DNA from: Metallyticus violacea | Taxonomy: Eukaryota > Arthropoda > Insecta > Mantodea > Metallyticidae | Assembly (NCBI GenBank): GCA_030762175.1 | Contig: CM060831.1 | Span: 141,209,501 to 141,273,500 of the forward strand | Direction: 5' to 3' | DNA length: 64,000 nt | Shown: one piece after another, positions 10,348 through 21,612 of the stretch | How the letters are laid out: every line of letters starts with the position of its first letter | Position numbering within the stretch: the stretch's first letter is position 1 | Program-made: the position numbers and the translations under genes | The notes under the pieces: generated by a model | The model's database searches: none | Seen by the model: the letters and a program-made list of their open reading frames with translations, nothing else | Told to the model about the DNA's origin: nothing

Positions 10348-10440
10348 GGGGATGAGATCGGGCGAGGTCGTTAAGAGCGAGAGGTCTGGAGTTCGATTCC
10401 TGCCAGGATTGTCCTTCCTGACTGAGGTTTTCCGCCATTA
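10348..10440 (+). repeat. SINE family B head fragment
   Basis: GGCGAGGTCGTTAAGAGCGA, then AGGTCTGGAGTTCGATTCC and CCAGGATTGTCCTTCCTGAC, match the family B tRNA-like head and early body. Similarity fades after the TGAGGTTTTCC block, so only the 5' third survives. Confidence 0.75.
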
Positions 10441-10736
10441 AAGTTTGTAAAAGTATTTCCGAGACATTCTACATGTACTAATAAAGGAAGAAAGCCTTCT
10501 GTGGTGTATATTACGGATGGAGCTGTCTGCTGAGATAAACATATTCCAATAGCCGTAAAGGACTTAGACTCCATAACGTTTTACTGCAAGAACACTAGAC
10601 CCAGTATTATGAAAGATTCACTAACATTACTAACATTATCCGTTATGTTCTTGTTGTCACTTACCTAACTTGTGGACCGTCTGACGAAACTGTGTCACAT
10701 ACTCATCGAACATTTCCACATATTAAAAGTGGCTGA

Positions 10737-10781
10737 TTTTTTTTTCTTTTCTTTTTCTTTTTTCTTTCTTTCTTTCTTTTT

Positions 10782-10813
<32 letters not shown>

Positions 10814-10816
10814 TTT
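10737..10816. repeat. T-rich CT tract of about 80 bp
   Basis: Uninterrupted TTTTC/TTTC repeats end in a run of about 20 T. It could be the A tail of a minus-strand retroposon, but no body is recognisable to its right. The Phe-rich open frame over it is an artefact. Confidence 0.85.
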
Positions 10817-11057
10817 GCAAAACACGTCTTCACTTTATTATTGTCAGTGGGACAATGGGTTGGTTTTATTGCTCACAGCTTTAACAAATTCTTCCGCATT
10901 TTGTACAGTAGTTGTAGTCTCTTTCTCGAAGAGATCCATTTAATTTTAATTAAAATATTGTTACATTTCTCAAGGAGTGCTTTTGCCTAAAATGGCTCTC
11001 AGCTTCACCAGAAAACACCTTAACCAGTTCCATTTGGAGTGAATGAAATGTACATAC

Positions 11058-11193
11058 CTTTCTTATAAAATTCAACAACATATTTATAATCAGAAACAGC
11101 GCGTGCGACTTCTTCTGAATCTTCATCAAAATTCTTTGCTAAAGCAAGCAATAGCAGTAAACAGGGAAACGCGTCTTTTTTCCTATTGGATGC
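11058..11193 (-). CDS. Possible single coding exon of unknown protein
   Basis: The minus strand has a 136-bp open stretch bounded by a canonical acceptor (CAATTTCAG just upstream, ending at 11194) and a strong donor (AAG then GTATGT at 11052-11057). It encodes about 45 residues including NRKKDAFPCLLLLLALAKNF, then DEDSEEVARAVSDYKYVVEF. Composition is protein-like and not low-complexity, and it contains CpG-bearing codons, unlike the surrounding AT-rich DNA. I recognise no family. It could instead be a decayed transposon ORF or chance. The open frame extends beyond both splice sites (11020-11208), so the boundaries rest on the splice motifs only. Confidence 0.3.
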
Positions 11194-11834
11194 CTGAAAT
11201 TGTAGCAACTGTTCAGAGCAACCGGGCGTAGCTCTTTCAATGTCAGTCAGTCAAATCGTCAATACTGATAATGCACTCATTTTAGAGGGGGAGGAAGGGA
11301 GTCTGATACTTGTGTTGGTGAGGTAGTGCTAATGTGGAATATGGAAGAATTTTATTGTCTGAATGAAACTGTTATGCACGACTGACATGCATTAAATATA
11401 TAAAAAAACATGTATTTAGCAACTTTATACCATATATCAAGGAAGAACCAAAATAAATCTAAATGTTATATAAAAGATTTAGATATAAAATACAGCTGTT
11501 ATTATATATTTTCGCCGTGTTTTGATTATGCTAAGACGTGCAGCAACGACTGCACTTGCGTATAGATATTGTTTAGATTTTACTATTTAATAAAATAAAG
11601 AATTGTATTTCCTGAATTAAAAAACAAACTTAGTTCATTGAATTCTGACCCTTTAATACGACATTTTATGTAATCGCTGTACAAAGTATAGTTAGTTGAT
11701 TACAAAACTGCCTTTCTTGTGACATCCGTGTTATTTATATTTCTGAACGCTTCAAATTAATTATGATAGGGTTTTAAAACGCTCTTTGCATACTCGTTTC
11801 TGTAATATATCTCCATCTCCACCAGGAATGTATA

Positions 11835-12692
11835 TAGATGGTGCCAAAAAACGTGTTCACACTTCAAGCAGAGAAAAAACTGTGTTAATTACAAAACTGA
11901 ATTCACACAAACAGAAAATGATGAGCACTAATCATCTTAAACTTTAACAGTTACAACAGTTGCTCAAATTGTCCACCATCGGCGTTGATACATTTCTGAG
12001 TACGTTGAATTACTGATTGAGCAACGTTTGCGAAAGTGTTCTCTCACATGCCGTTTCAATTTCTTCCCGAAGTGCTGCCAGTGTAGCTGGTTTTCTACGG
12101 TATACAGCATCCTTAAGAGTTCCCCTTAGGTAGAAGTATAACGGGGTTAGATCCGGAGAACACGGTGGATACTCAATGGGACCTCTTCGTCCTATCCCAG
12201 TGCCTTGCAAGATTGTCATCACGGTACGCACGTACATCTCGGTGGTAATGTGGTGATCTGCCAGGTCTGCCCTTTTGAGCATTGCATACGTTACCATGAG
12301 TCTCAAATTTGTCCCGAATGCATGCAATTGTTTTTCGCGTTGTAGGTTCTGTTTTGTACACACGTATTGCCATTGGCTTCTCAGTTTTCCACTATCACTT
12401 CAAAATTGCTTTCCGCTGTTCAAACGATAACTTTGGCTCCATTTCGTGTAGCAACGCTAGCATAACGTAATGTGAGTCACATCTGTTTACAGAACATCAT
12501 ACGATAATCTTGACTTCATTTGTTCATTGTTGATTTACCTGTCACGTAGCAAGCTATCATAATGTATGTGAGTCACATCTGTTTACAGAACATCATACTA
12601 CACATTACTGTTGTTGTTTTTCGGCCCAACTTTGAAATATATTAAATAGATATCTACTGTGAAAGTGTGTATACATTTTTTGACATCCTCGG
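11835..12692 (-). mobile_element. Element D copy 2, both ends present
   Basis: The left end is TAGATGGTGCCAAAAAACG and the right end is the complement of CCGAGGATGTCAAAAAATG, with TA on both outer sides (11833-11834, 12693-12694). The length of about 860 bp is much shorter than an autonomous Tc1/mariner element. An internal motif containing TGAGTCACATCTGTTTACAG occurs twice about 100 bp apart (near 12472 and 12569), and both copies occur in other D copies too. TA duplication and the transposase fragments place it in the Tc1/mariner superfamily. Confidence 0.85.
12010..12373 (-). pseudogene. Element D transposase, N- and C-termini fused, core missing
   Basis: Minus-strand pieces give an N-terminal segment (VYKTEPTTRKTIACIRDKFE, HTH linker region, about 12295-12370). 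It runs directly into a C-terminal segment containing IGRRGPIEYPPCSPDLTPL, then LKDAVYRRKPATLAALREEI. The last part resembles the region after the third catalytic residue of IS630/Tc1/mariner transposases. The first two catalytic aspartates and the residues between are absent. The LTP-L-D position of the family reads Y here. The product could not catalyse transposition. Confidence 0.75.
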
Positions 12693-12699
12693 TAAAAAG

Positions 12700-14280
12700 T
12701 AATATAAGAGACAGATGAGCAATGAGCTACTGCTAGAAAACTTTACAGAATGCAACTTTCAACCCCCTGAGTGGTGTTTAATAAATGAAGGATATACAAT
12801 ATTATATTAATAGTGTCATAAACGTTGATACCCGTACCTCTGTGGGCTTTAATAGCCTATCTTAAGCGAGAACAAAAAAGTGCTTTAAAACTATTAATTT
12901 AGTTTCATTGCTATTAAGGCCCTTCCGTGATTTAGCAGCAATTCCGCTGGCGAGCTGTGAGCTGCAATTGGTACACATTACACGATTTTATCTGGGAAGG
13001 ACAGCGGAACTTTTTGCTTGCAATTCGGCACCCCAACAAAGTGTCAGAATCAAACGCGATCAAAACTCACTTAAATCAATGCAAGTTGAAATGAGGGGTG
13101 GTGGAAGTTTGCACGTTTGCGCAGAACGGCCCTGACTGCAGTTCAATATTTCCAGGAAATGGCTGGTCATGCGGTCCCGGATGCTCTCACTCACTCACTC
13201 ACCTCCTCTTTCAAAGGAATCTGGGTCCATTGTATCCTTTGTTTACAGATCTCGGAGCTGCTACAGTAGTAATGACGTCAAAATGTACCTTATCCTTGTC
13301 TCTTTGGGATAAACTGTACTCGCGGTCTGGCCCAATGCAATTTATAGTGTCGCTGTTCAGCTGTTAAGGACGAAGCATTGTGTTTAGGAACGTGAAAGGC
13401 TCAGCATTCTCCAATGGTGTTAGTTCGTTCCCAAAACCACCAACTTCTAAGTATCAATAATACAGAGATACATGCAAATATCTTTGCTAAATAAAAAGAC
13501 TATCCATTAAAATAGAGCAAAAACTCTACGTAACAATTGTAGAATTTGGTCCCTACTGTTTAAATTACCGTAGAAATTGAAGGAGATTTCAAAGTACCAT
13601 GCTATTTCGAAAAGATCCGAGCGCCGAGAAAGGAACGTCTCCGAACCAACAGACCGATATCGAATTACTTCCAAATTGCCTTAGCTGCATGAGCAGTAGC
13701 TATATCTTGCTTGAAGTACATATTGTTCGGTCATTAGCAAGTGTTTCCAAATGATGGAGCATCGTTTCAGACTAATGCTTTCATGATTGTTCACATGTTC
13801 ATTCATTAATTCATCCGTTCATCTTGCGAACTTATACAACGCTAATGTCGTTCGTCACCTACCAAGTTCCAACGTTGACAACCCTGCCAATCCTTTTCAT
13901 GAAGATCTCTGCTAGGGGCGCCCAGTAGGAGCATTTCCCTTGCTGATAGTGTATTTAATGTGCATAGGTAGAGCAGTATATGATTATTTATGTTACATAC
14001 GCTACAATATATGGCAAAAATTAAATGGTTCTTATTGTCTGCTCGTACATTGTGCTCTAGTTATCAAAAATTAAAGAATCTGTCATCAGCATATTAGGGA
14101 GCTCTTCACAGGTTAGAGGTATTTAAACTTAAAGGAACGTTTTTTTTTTTTGTGTTTACAGTTAAAATATGTTGGAAAAAAATGACATACTTACAAGAAT
14201 TGAGTTATTGGGTTTCTTTTGAAGTTTGACCGGAAGATAAAGGCGGAGAACTAAGAGCAGAATGAATAGGTTTTATTGCG
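12700..14280. other. No gene; weak unique island near 12915-13060
   Basis: No recognisable coding family. The stretch 12915-13060 is GC-richer, with AGCAGCAATTCCGCTGGCGAG and similar motifs. It ends at a 25-bp sequence (13031-13055) identical to the tag inside element D copy 1. A CACT tandem run lies at about 13189-13202. Otherwise plain AT-rich DNA. Confidence 0.35.
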
Positions 14281-14291
14281 GTCACTTCACC

Positions 14292-14346
14292 ACAACGCTG
14301 ATGACCTGAGATGTTAAAGAGCGTCCGTAAATAAATGAAAAATCAA
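14292..14346 (+). repeat. 5'-truncated SINE family A with perfect target duplication
   Basis: Only the last 55 bp of family A are present (GCTGATGACCTGAGATG, TTAAAGAGCGTCCGTAAATA). They are bracketed by a perfect 10-bp duplication TCACTTCACC at 14282-14291 and 14347-14356. Loss of the 5' end with an intact 3' end is the signature of incomplete reverse transcription by a LINE machinery. Confidence 0.88.
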
Positions 14347-14537
14347 TCACTTCACCGCTGTATTCGCCCAGACTGAATCCTAGAAAATCTTCGCGTATAA
14401 CCACTAGGGGTCGAAAGAAGTTATTGACAGTAAGAAACGTTTATTACCCTAGGACCAACCTCGTGGTGAAATGATCAGCGTTCGATTCCCGAATATGCCA
14501 TGGAGAGTTTTCCTTGAATACGAATAGGAAACCACCA

Positions 14538-14760
14538 CGGGTGGCCAAGATGGCTAAGACGCGAACTCGTGAGCGGAAGGTCTGGTGTCCGAATCCCCAG
14601 GACGTCCTCCCTGACTGTTTTCCAGGTTTTCCTCAGCCCTCATAAATGACAAATGCCGGAGTGGTATCCTAAACTTAGGCCTTAAAAATATTTTCACAAT
14701 TTATCATGTCATTTCATGTATCATCAGTAGTAAAAACGGGTGTTAAACACTACTAAAAAA
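14538..14760 (+). repeat. SINE family B
   Basis: The head GTGGCCAAGATGGCTAAGAC matches the A box of a Leu/Ser-type tRNA. GGTCTGGTGTCCGAATCCCC is the B-box region. The body blocks TTTTCCAGGTTTTCCTCAG, AATGACAAATGCCGGAG and AACTTAGGCC follow. The tail is GTGTTAAACACTACTAAAAA. The AACG/GTTC core of the B box is damaged (GTCCGAATCC). Confidence 0.9.
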
Positions 14761-15529
14761 CCCCAATAGGAAGATTTTCATAGCGCCGATAGTGTGGTTA
14801 GGTTGAAGGACTCCTGACGCACCACAGCCATATTCATCATTCCTATTGGGTCGATCGTGATATTAAAATGGAATAATAATGAAGTCTTTAAATGTAAACA
14901 AAACAATGAAATTTCATTTTACGGGGAATTTAAAACTTTAGAAGATCAAGGAAGTTCTGTGAAGGAGCGGAATATTTTTGAATAAATACAGTGCTTTTGC
15001 ATCACTCCAACATTAGCAGTACAAGTGTTACTGCGCCAAGATCCAGTGATGGCTGAGGATAGAATGATGTCATTGAACATATAAATTATATTTGCCCTAC
15101 TTAGATAAATTGGCCTACTCCTAATTGCCGATATTACATCCACCACTCTCTTCTTCTTCTTTGCAAAATAGTAATATTGCTTTCTTTGGCCAGTAATCTT
15201 CTCTCACGCTTTGTACATATCTACACCATCTCACTTTTGCTTCCACGATATCAATATTGAAATAGCTAAATAAAAATATCGACAATATTGCCTCTGTAAA
15301 TGTTTCATTCCTTAAAAGCTTCTATTAAGTTATTTCCCAATATTATAATGTTACACAAAGTCCTTACTCCGCTCCACATAGGAAATTGATTTTGTCGATA
15401 GGAAGTTACTGCCTAACGGCCTTGTCATTTGCCATTCGCGCGATTGACACTCATAGCATATATTAATATGTTTCTTTCGTTATTTATTAGTAGTGAATAG
15501 TAATTAATAGTGTGCTCATCATCATAATG

Positions 15530-16021
15530 GATGCTTGAAGAGCTGTCCTTCACTGTCAGACAAGCCTGAATCCTTTTGAAAAGAGTTTGTAACCCTCACC
15601 GCGGGTTATACTTCCGAATATTGTAAACTGTCTAACGGATATTTTGTTTCAACGCCTCCACAGGTATTATATATGTGTATATAGATGAAGATGCATGCAG
15701 AAGCTGAGTGGCTTTATGCGCACTGCCAAGAGATATACCAACTTGCTGGGTTAATCTTGTTAAATACTTTAGAGGAAAAGTTTCTAATCTTTTAGCCTAC
15801 CTCATCAAGCTTCTCCCTCTTAAAATGCCGTGTTTGGGTCTCGGCTTCTTGGAAATGAAAACGCGAGTTTCTACTTTCACCAATTTTAAAATTGTGCTTC
15901 CCGATGGATATGCTACTTCTAGAAATTCTCTCCTTTCCTTTTGCACACGACAATCATAAATATAAACATCTTTGTCCCTGTGCACATATATCCCCTCGGC
16001 ATACCCCACAATACACTGCAA
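15530..16021 (-). pseudogene. Tc1/mariner-superfamily transposase relic without catalytic core
   Basis: The minus strand begins with an open N-terminal part (15797-16021). After a stop, it continues into LTRLTQQVGISLGSAHKATQ, a clear helix-turn-helix. Within a few residues the frame passes to LKQNIR, then TVYNI and FKRIQACLTV, which is the typical C-terminal tail of such transposases. About 180 residues holding the DDE/D triad are missing. No convincing terminal repeats were found. Confidence 0.5.
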
Positions 16022-16029
16022 CCAGGATT

Positions 16030-16985
16030 ACAGCTGTTGCTTACTCAGATTGGCGCGTTTTGAGATGAAAGCCTTTTATAATAATGTTCTCGCTCCAGCT
16101 TCATTGCGCGACACTATTAGCACAAGTTTTCCTTTCAACTCATATTGTCGAGACTATGCGGATAGCAACTGAGACAAATTTTGTTCGTTTACAGATAAAT
16201 GTATGGACTACCAAACTGTATAAATATTTACGCATTAGTATAAACATTTTGCTTTAGTCCGGAAACTTTATGATTGTTCCAGGTAGATGTAGTAAGGAAA
16301 AATATGACTGCTGCTTATTTATGTTACGTTGACGTGATATATATTAGGAATGAGTTGCATCATATTTTGCTCAAAAAACAACGTTATCATGTCTCTGGAA
16401 TTTCTTTCAGTGCTTGTTTAATGCTAACAGAAATCATGGGCGATAGTGAAAGTAAATAATTTATTCATTTATTCTTTGTTTATTAATTAAGGCTCCATCA
16501 GATATTCTTAATATCATGACAAGAAATAAATATTTTCTGCTCAATCTTTGTGCATGAAAGTAACATTGGCGAGAAGAATTACTGAAGCAGTGTGTTACTG
16601 TTTAGACAAAAACTACACTAGACACTCTGAAGTTTTGTACCGCACTTTAAACAGTAGAACGTCTAAAATGCATTTACTTGAGAGTTGCAACTGAAGCAGT
16701 TGTAGTGGTAGACACGAATGGGAGAGCTCAATTGCCTGCATTAGCTAAACTTTTAACTCCAGTCTTAATGGAAATCGCATCTTCACTGAAAGTCAGTTCT
16801 TTTCGAAAATTAAATTATTGGCGATCCTCCATTCACTTCACTGTTTAATGATAATTAATTTGCAAGTTGGCGTTGACACGCTTCAACAATGTGACATGTA
16901 TTCAGTCATTGTTGCACTAGTGTATAACTGGACAAAATGATCAAAATGCAACAGTTAAGTTAAACATACTTAATAAAAATGGGTT
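16030..16985. other. AT-rich sequence, nothing recognised
   Basis: No gene or repeat boundaries recognised. A short TCCGGAAACTTTATG at 16259-16273 recalls a mariner end, but no partner or coding relic accompanies it. Confidence 0.5.
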
Positions 16986-16987
16986 TT

Positions 16988-17234
16988 TATAGTGTTTAAC
17001 GCTCTTTTTTACTGCTGTGAGGCACCACAGGCGGTGGACACTGATGATAACGCGAGATGAAATGATATATTGAGAAAGGATTTTTTTTAAAGGAAAGAAA
17101 CGTTCAGGTCTAAGTTTAGAGTACCTCCCGGGCATTTGCCATTCATGAGGACTGAGGAAAACCTTAAAAGAACTTTGTCAGAGATGACGGTCCTGATGGG
17201 AATCGAACCCCAGATCTCGCGCTCACGAGTCCGT
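16988..17234 (-). repeat. SINE family B
   Basis: Reverse copy: tail complement TATAGTGTTTAACGCTC on the left, then GAGGCACCACAGGCGGTGGAC and TACCTCCCGGGCATTTGCC. The B box GAATCGAACCCCAGA lies near 17200. The tRNA-like A-box end is cut off after CGCTCACGAGTCCG. Confidence 0.9.
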
Positions 17235-17754
17235 TGAAAACCCAAACAATGTTTATATAAAAATGTCAGAAGCATGTGACTGCAAAGGGATACCATTTCC
17301 AAAAACTGCGGTGACACAAGTTAATATTGTTTATAAAATAAAACGCATGCTATTGTTTAAGTCTTGCAATTAGAAGTGTAAGGGAAATTTGTCCACTGAC
17401 GTAACAGGCGACTGGCGTAACCTTGACCCCGCGCGGTATCTGCCGAGGACGGATGCAGGGTAAAATAACTCTCTGTCAGATAAGTCAGTAATTCCAAATA
17501 TGTGAACAATTTACTTCTTCCATTTCGAGGTACTGTTGTGTAGAATAAGCAAGCTTTGGTCTCTTGAATTTTATACGTGTTTTCTGATTTACAATGCAAA
17601 TTATTGCACTCTATTGGCCGCGCATGCACTGGCACAGTTTAAACCTCTTAAAAAGTAATAAATATTTACAGTTTAAGAAAATCATTACAAAGACTAGGGG
17701 CTATTGAATTATTCATGGTAAAGATAAATGAAACCGACCCCGTAAAACACTTTC

Positions 17755-17950
17755 AGTTGTAAATATTTTATTTGCAGCTAACGTGTCGCTGCGCCAGGGT
17801 ATAGAAAAGAATGTGCGGAACACATGTTTGCTTTTCCCACGGAAAAGCCATTTGTCATCCAGTGTAATTGCCATTGATGCGGAGAAAACCCGGGCCTATA
17901 AATTTCATTGATTGCTAACAGGCACAATTACAGCGCCAATTTTACAAAAT
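17755..17950. other. GC-richer unique island, possible conserved non-coding element
   Basis: Within AT-rich surroundings this stretch has CGCTGCGCCAGGG, TTCCCACGGAAAAGCC, TAATTGCCATTGATGCGGAG and CACAATTACAGCGCC. The homeodomain-type cores (TAATTG, CAATTA, ATTGAT) and the absence of reading frame or repeat similarity in the window suggest regulatory sequence. This is a suggestion only. Confidence 0.25.
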
Positions 17951-18256
17951 CTCTGATGTTTGTGAGAAGTGATATTTCTCTACTTTATTACGTATATTTA
18001 CGATATTTTGCTTGCCCTAAACACATCCCTGCTAAACCAATATATTGCCCAACACGAAACGCAATGCGATAAATCCTTGTGTCGTGTCAAATCTTTTCTA
18101 TTTTGGTTTTTCATAGAGGTTCAGTTCATACGGAATACAAGAATAATATCTGCAGCATTATCAATACAATTAATATTTATTAATTATTTTAATTATTTAT
18201 ATCCAGGTTAATGAATGACGAATTAACTAACCTTGATATAAATAATTAAAATAATT

Positions 18257-18546
18257 GGTGGCCGAGATAGGCGTGGCCGATATAGGCGCGGCCGATATAG
18301 GCGCGGACTCGTGAGATGCAGGTCTGGAGTTCGAATCCCCCAGGACCGTCCTCCCTGATTGAAAGGTTTTCCAGGTTCTCTTCAGTCATCATAAATGGCA
18401 AATGCCGGGGAGGTACCGTAAACTTAGGCCGGCTTGGAACTTTTCCTTCCTTTGAAAAATTATTTCCCAATTTATCATATCATCTCATATATCATTGGTG
18501 TTCACCGTCTGTGATACCTTCGTAGTTCAAACGGGCTTTAAACACT
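18257..18546 (+). repeat. SINE family B with triplicated A-box segment
   Basis: Full-length copy between target duplications ATTAAAATAATT (18245-18256) and ATTAAAATTATT (18547-18558). Its head holds three successive copies of a 15-bp unit (GGCCGAKATAGGCGY, about 18260-18305), where other copies have one TGGCCGAGGTCG...GGCGC. The B box GGAGTTCGAATCCC follows at about 18326. The tail is CTTTAAACACTATTAAAA. Confidence 0.92.
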
Positions 18547-18559
18547 ATTAAAATTATTC

Positions 18560-19180
18560 ACACTACATAATCATTGTAATTATACGGTATTTCATTATTT
18601 TTAAAAGTTTCATTATATACAGCTTTCAATTTTTATAAATACATAACTAATTATAAATTTCATTTATTTCGAAACATTCTTTGTTTCAAAGAAATAGTAC
18701 GGACATTTCTTACTAGAAGCAGCATGGGAGAAATGTTTACTTAAATATCTGAAAATGTTTACCAATATCCTAACGATGCTGATCAGTGGTTTTTAAACGT
18801 ACTTTGGCAGAACAAAATTACAAATTTAAATTTTGTTTTTCTTATTTGAATTAATATTGCATTTTATTTATATATTATATAAATTTATGTTGTAAAATGT
18901 AATTTTCTCGCGCTTAAAACAGCTAATAGTATGCACATGGGAATGCGCAAGAATGGGATCACTTGTTATTGATGTTATTCTAGCCTCGCGTGGTTGTAAG
19001 CTTGCAACATGCAATCAAATAACTCTTCGAAGCAAATTTATGTAACATCACTAACTACACGATGACCTAAGTGTAATAAAGTTTTTTTTTTAGCACTGAG
19101 TGTTATAAAATGTAGTTTCTAGTTTGAATACCTTATGTTAAAAGAACCACTTTTATTTATCTTAAAATTTATTACCCATA
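18560..19180. other. AT-rich sequence, nothing recognised
   Basis: No gene, repeat end or RNA motif could be supported in this stretch. Confidence 0.55.
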
Positions 19181-19185
19181 CAACA

Positions 19186-20089
19186 GGAAAAATCCGAGTC
19201 TGCTGGAGCTGCATTCCCGAGCGACAGCGGATAGAGCCGAACTCTTCACTCCCGAACGGTCGCTTGCAAGGTCGCTTGTAAATGTAAATGTTGCAAGTAT
19301 TATTTTTTTAATGTAATCTATCCATTGTCCTCCGTAACTATGTGGCTGCAATATGTTGTTCCTTATTACAAAAATGAGCTTTTCACTTTTTACCACCCGT
19401 TGTCTTATTGGAATTTGCAATCGATTCACACACACTATATAGAGACACATACTAACCTTAACGCCAACCTCGGGTAGCTCCTAGAAACCGGTGAACTCAA
19501 CGGTTTGCTGTGGCTCGCTACGGCCTAACGGCCTACACCTGCCTCCTTTTCGTAAATATAAATTAATAGGGAATACCACCTATTGTCTTAATGCAGTTCG
19601 CAATTAATTCATATATGCACACACATTAACTTTAAGCTAAATCCTAGAAACCGGTGGATCTAGTGGTTTGCTACGGCTCACTAAGGCCTGACGGCCTACG
19701 CTCGCTTCCTTTTCGTATGTGTAAATTTACATGTACGGGTAAATCACTGAAATGGTGGCAAATCTACTTTGATTCCAACAGAAAAATAAAGTCCTAAATG
19801 TCAATTAATAGCGCATTGCGTGTATGGTACTTTGTTAGGGAGTAAATCATTGAAATGGTGCCAAATCTCCTTTAACTCCTACAGAAAAAATTTAGGACCT
19901 GAGGATTCAAAAGCACTACCTTCACAAAAATAGCATGCTACCCTAACCGTCTGAGCTATCATGCCGTTTCCGTTGAAAGCCTTATTATCTAGCTACTATT
20001 TGTGGAAGTCACACTACCCTTGGCTCTCTCCGCTGTCGCTCTGGACTGAAGCTTTACCATACCAACAGCTCCAGCAGATTCGGAATTTC
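19186..20089. mobile_element. Composite inverted-repeat element of unknown class
   Basis: The left arm (19186-19238) and right arm (20022-20089) are inverted copies sharing TCTGCTGGAGCTG and GCGACAGCGG with TCCGARTC. Inside, a unit of about 170-190 bp occurs twice in tandem (19375-19562 and 19563-19729), sharing TCCTAGAAACCGGTG, then GGCCTRACGGCCTAC. A second unit occurs twice about 103 bp apart (19741 and 19844), sharing AAATCAYTGAAATGGTG. A minus-strand tRNA-like segment lies at about 19896-19967. No protein is encoded. It could be a non-autonomous foldback DNA transposon or a SINE caught within one. Confidence 0.55.
19896..19967 (-). repeat. tRNA-like segment (SINE head candidate)
   Basis: On the minus strand, GATAGCTCAGACGGTTAGGG is a near-perfect tRNA A box and D-arm. 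A degenerate B box, TTTTGAATCC, follows about 40 nt downstream. Acceptor-stem pairing is poor, so it is a derived promoter and not a functional tRNA gene. It is unlike the heads of families A and B. Confidence 0.45.
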
Positions 20090-20892
20090 CTTATTGTATA
20101 AACAAGTGAAAAAATTGACCATCCCATAACTCAAGCAATGAAATGCCTACTTTCAACAGTATATACAATACTGCCATAATGGTGTTGAATTTATAGCTTT
20201 CAAGACAGAACAAGTCACTAAAACTCTACCATACCTTGGAAACTGTCTGATTCTATTATGCATTAAAATCTTGGGGTCATTTCGATCCCATAAGTGTTTG
20301 AACTTTACTAACCATATTTTCTTATTTGGTTATCATGTACGTAGCATAAGAATATGTTCAGTTTTGACCATAGCCTGCTATCACTATAACTGTCGATTGT
20401 TAATTTCGCTATTAAATTATTGCTACTGATTTAAAATTGTTTTCTGCTTCGTAGGCTAAATATTTTCTCAGCTTTAGGTACGACCAATAATTTAAATTTA
20501 ATTAAAGTTAGATTGTTTGTATTTCATTGTATTTAAAACAAAATTAATATTTTATTATTTTTTTCCTCTGTAGTTGGTTGATGGCAACAATTATTGTAAA
20601 CAAAGTGCTTCAATTGCTTCGTTAGAAACATAGCAATATGTTCCATCATATATACATATATATATTGGATACAATTTCAGAACCCTTATTATTAGAAAAT
20701 CACTCTGGTTATAGAAAAAGTCGATTCATTATATTTTCTATTAACCAAATTATTAAGAAATATATATAATAGCGAAAACATAACTTTATCGATTTAGAAA
20801 CATCATTTGATAAATGGAATAGAACAAATCGTGAACAATATTAGATAAAAATACATTGTAAATACGTGATAAACTACATGTGCATATATAAA

Positions 20893-21345
20893 AGGTGTTA
20901 TCAAAAAGTTCCCAAACTGGTTCTGGTGCAAAGAAAACATTTCATTTATCTAATTTTGAACACCATCTCCTTCGAGATACTCTTCTTAGGAAGCAACATA
21001 TCAGTTCCAGTATTTCTGCCCCTTTTGGAAAGCGTCCTCTAGGCCATTATGGGTGTAGAACTTCCTGCTGTATCTCGTCAACGGGTGTTGAAACGGCGAC
21101 GTTAGAGGCGAGTATTTATCTTCTGGTAAAGAGAGAATTCCGCAGTAGTTGATTGTTCTAAGATTTTCATAAACAATTTCCTGGTCTTTTGTAATTCCAA
21201 GAGGTTTTTCCACTTTTGAAGCGTCCGTACCACTGAAAACCCATTGCAGTGTCGACGTAAGCTCGCCGAAGCAATTTCTGTGGTCGATTTCCGAAGCTAA
21301 ATGCAAATGTTGCCTTAGCTGTTTGTTCAACTTACTACTCATGAC
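20893..21345 (-). mobile_element. Mariner-like relic, N- and C-terminal parts only
   Basis: The left end GTGTTATCAAAAAGTTCCC is a mariner-type terminal sequence. In minus orientation it follows EYLEGDGVQN and a stop, the usual transposase C-terminus. A frame opening with MSSKLNKQLRQHLH at 21342 runs to FYTHNGLEDAFQKGQKYW. Only about 115 residues lie between start and C-terminus, against about 345 in the family, so the catalytic core is gone. The matching right terminal repeat was not found. Confidence 0.5.
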
Positions 21346-21612
21346 GAAATCGTTACTTGTAGAATTTTATAATTTTTTTTCTCTTTAGAAGTTACATAAT
21401 GATTCAAAAAAAGTAAACATTTGTATATAAAAATACAAAAATTAGCTCAATATTATCTTATTTTATTGAATAGTTGCGAAATAAGATACATAAGAATAGG
21501 GGAATGAAAGAATACACAAATAGCAGAAATGAAGTTCTTTAGAACAATGAAGGGATATCTAACTTGACCAAATAAAAAAATGAAAATATAAGAAAAGAGT
21601 AGTAAGAGGGTA

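Noticed and set aside
10672..10884. 70-residue Phe-rich open frame
   Set aside because: It is produced by a CT-rich tract.
16259..16273. Mariner-end-like TCCGGAAACTTTATG
   Set aside because: Inserted base within the motif, no partner end and no coding relic beside it.
19375..19910. Tandem repeats considered as a CRISPR-like array
   Set aside because: Units are long, diverged and only twofold, with no spacer pattern. The genome is eukaryotic.
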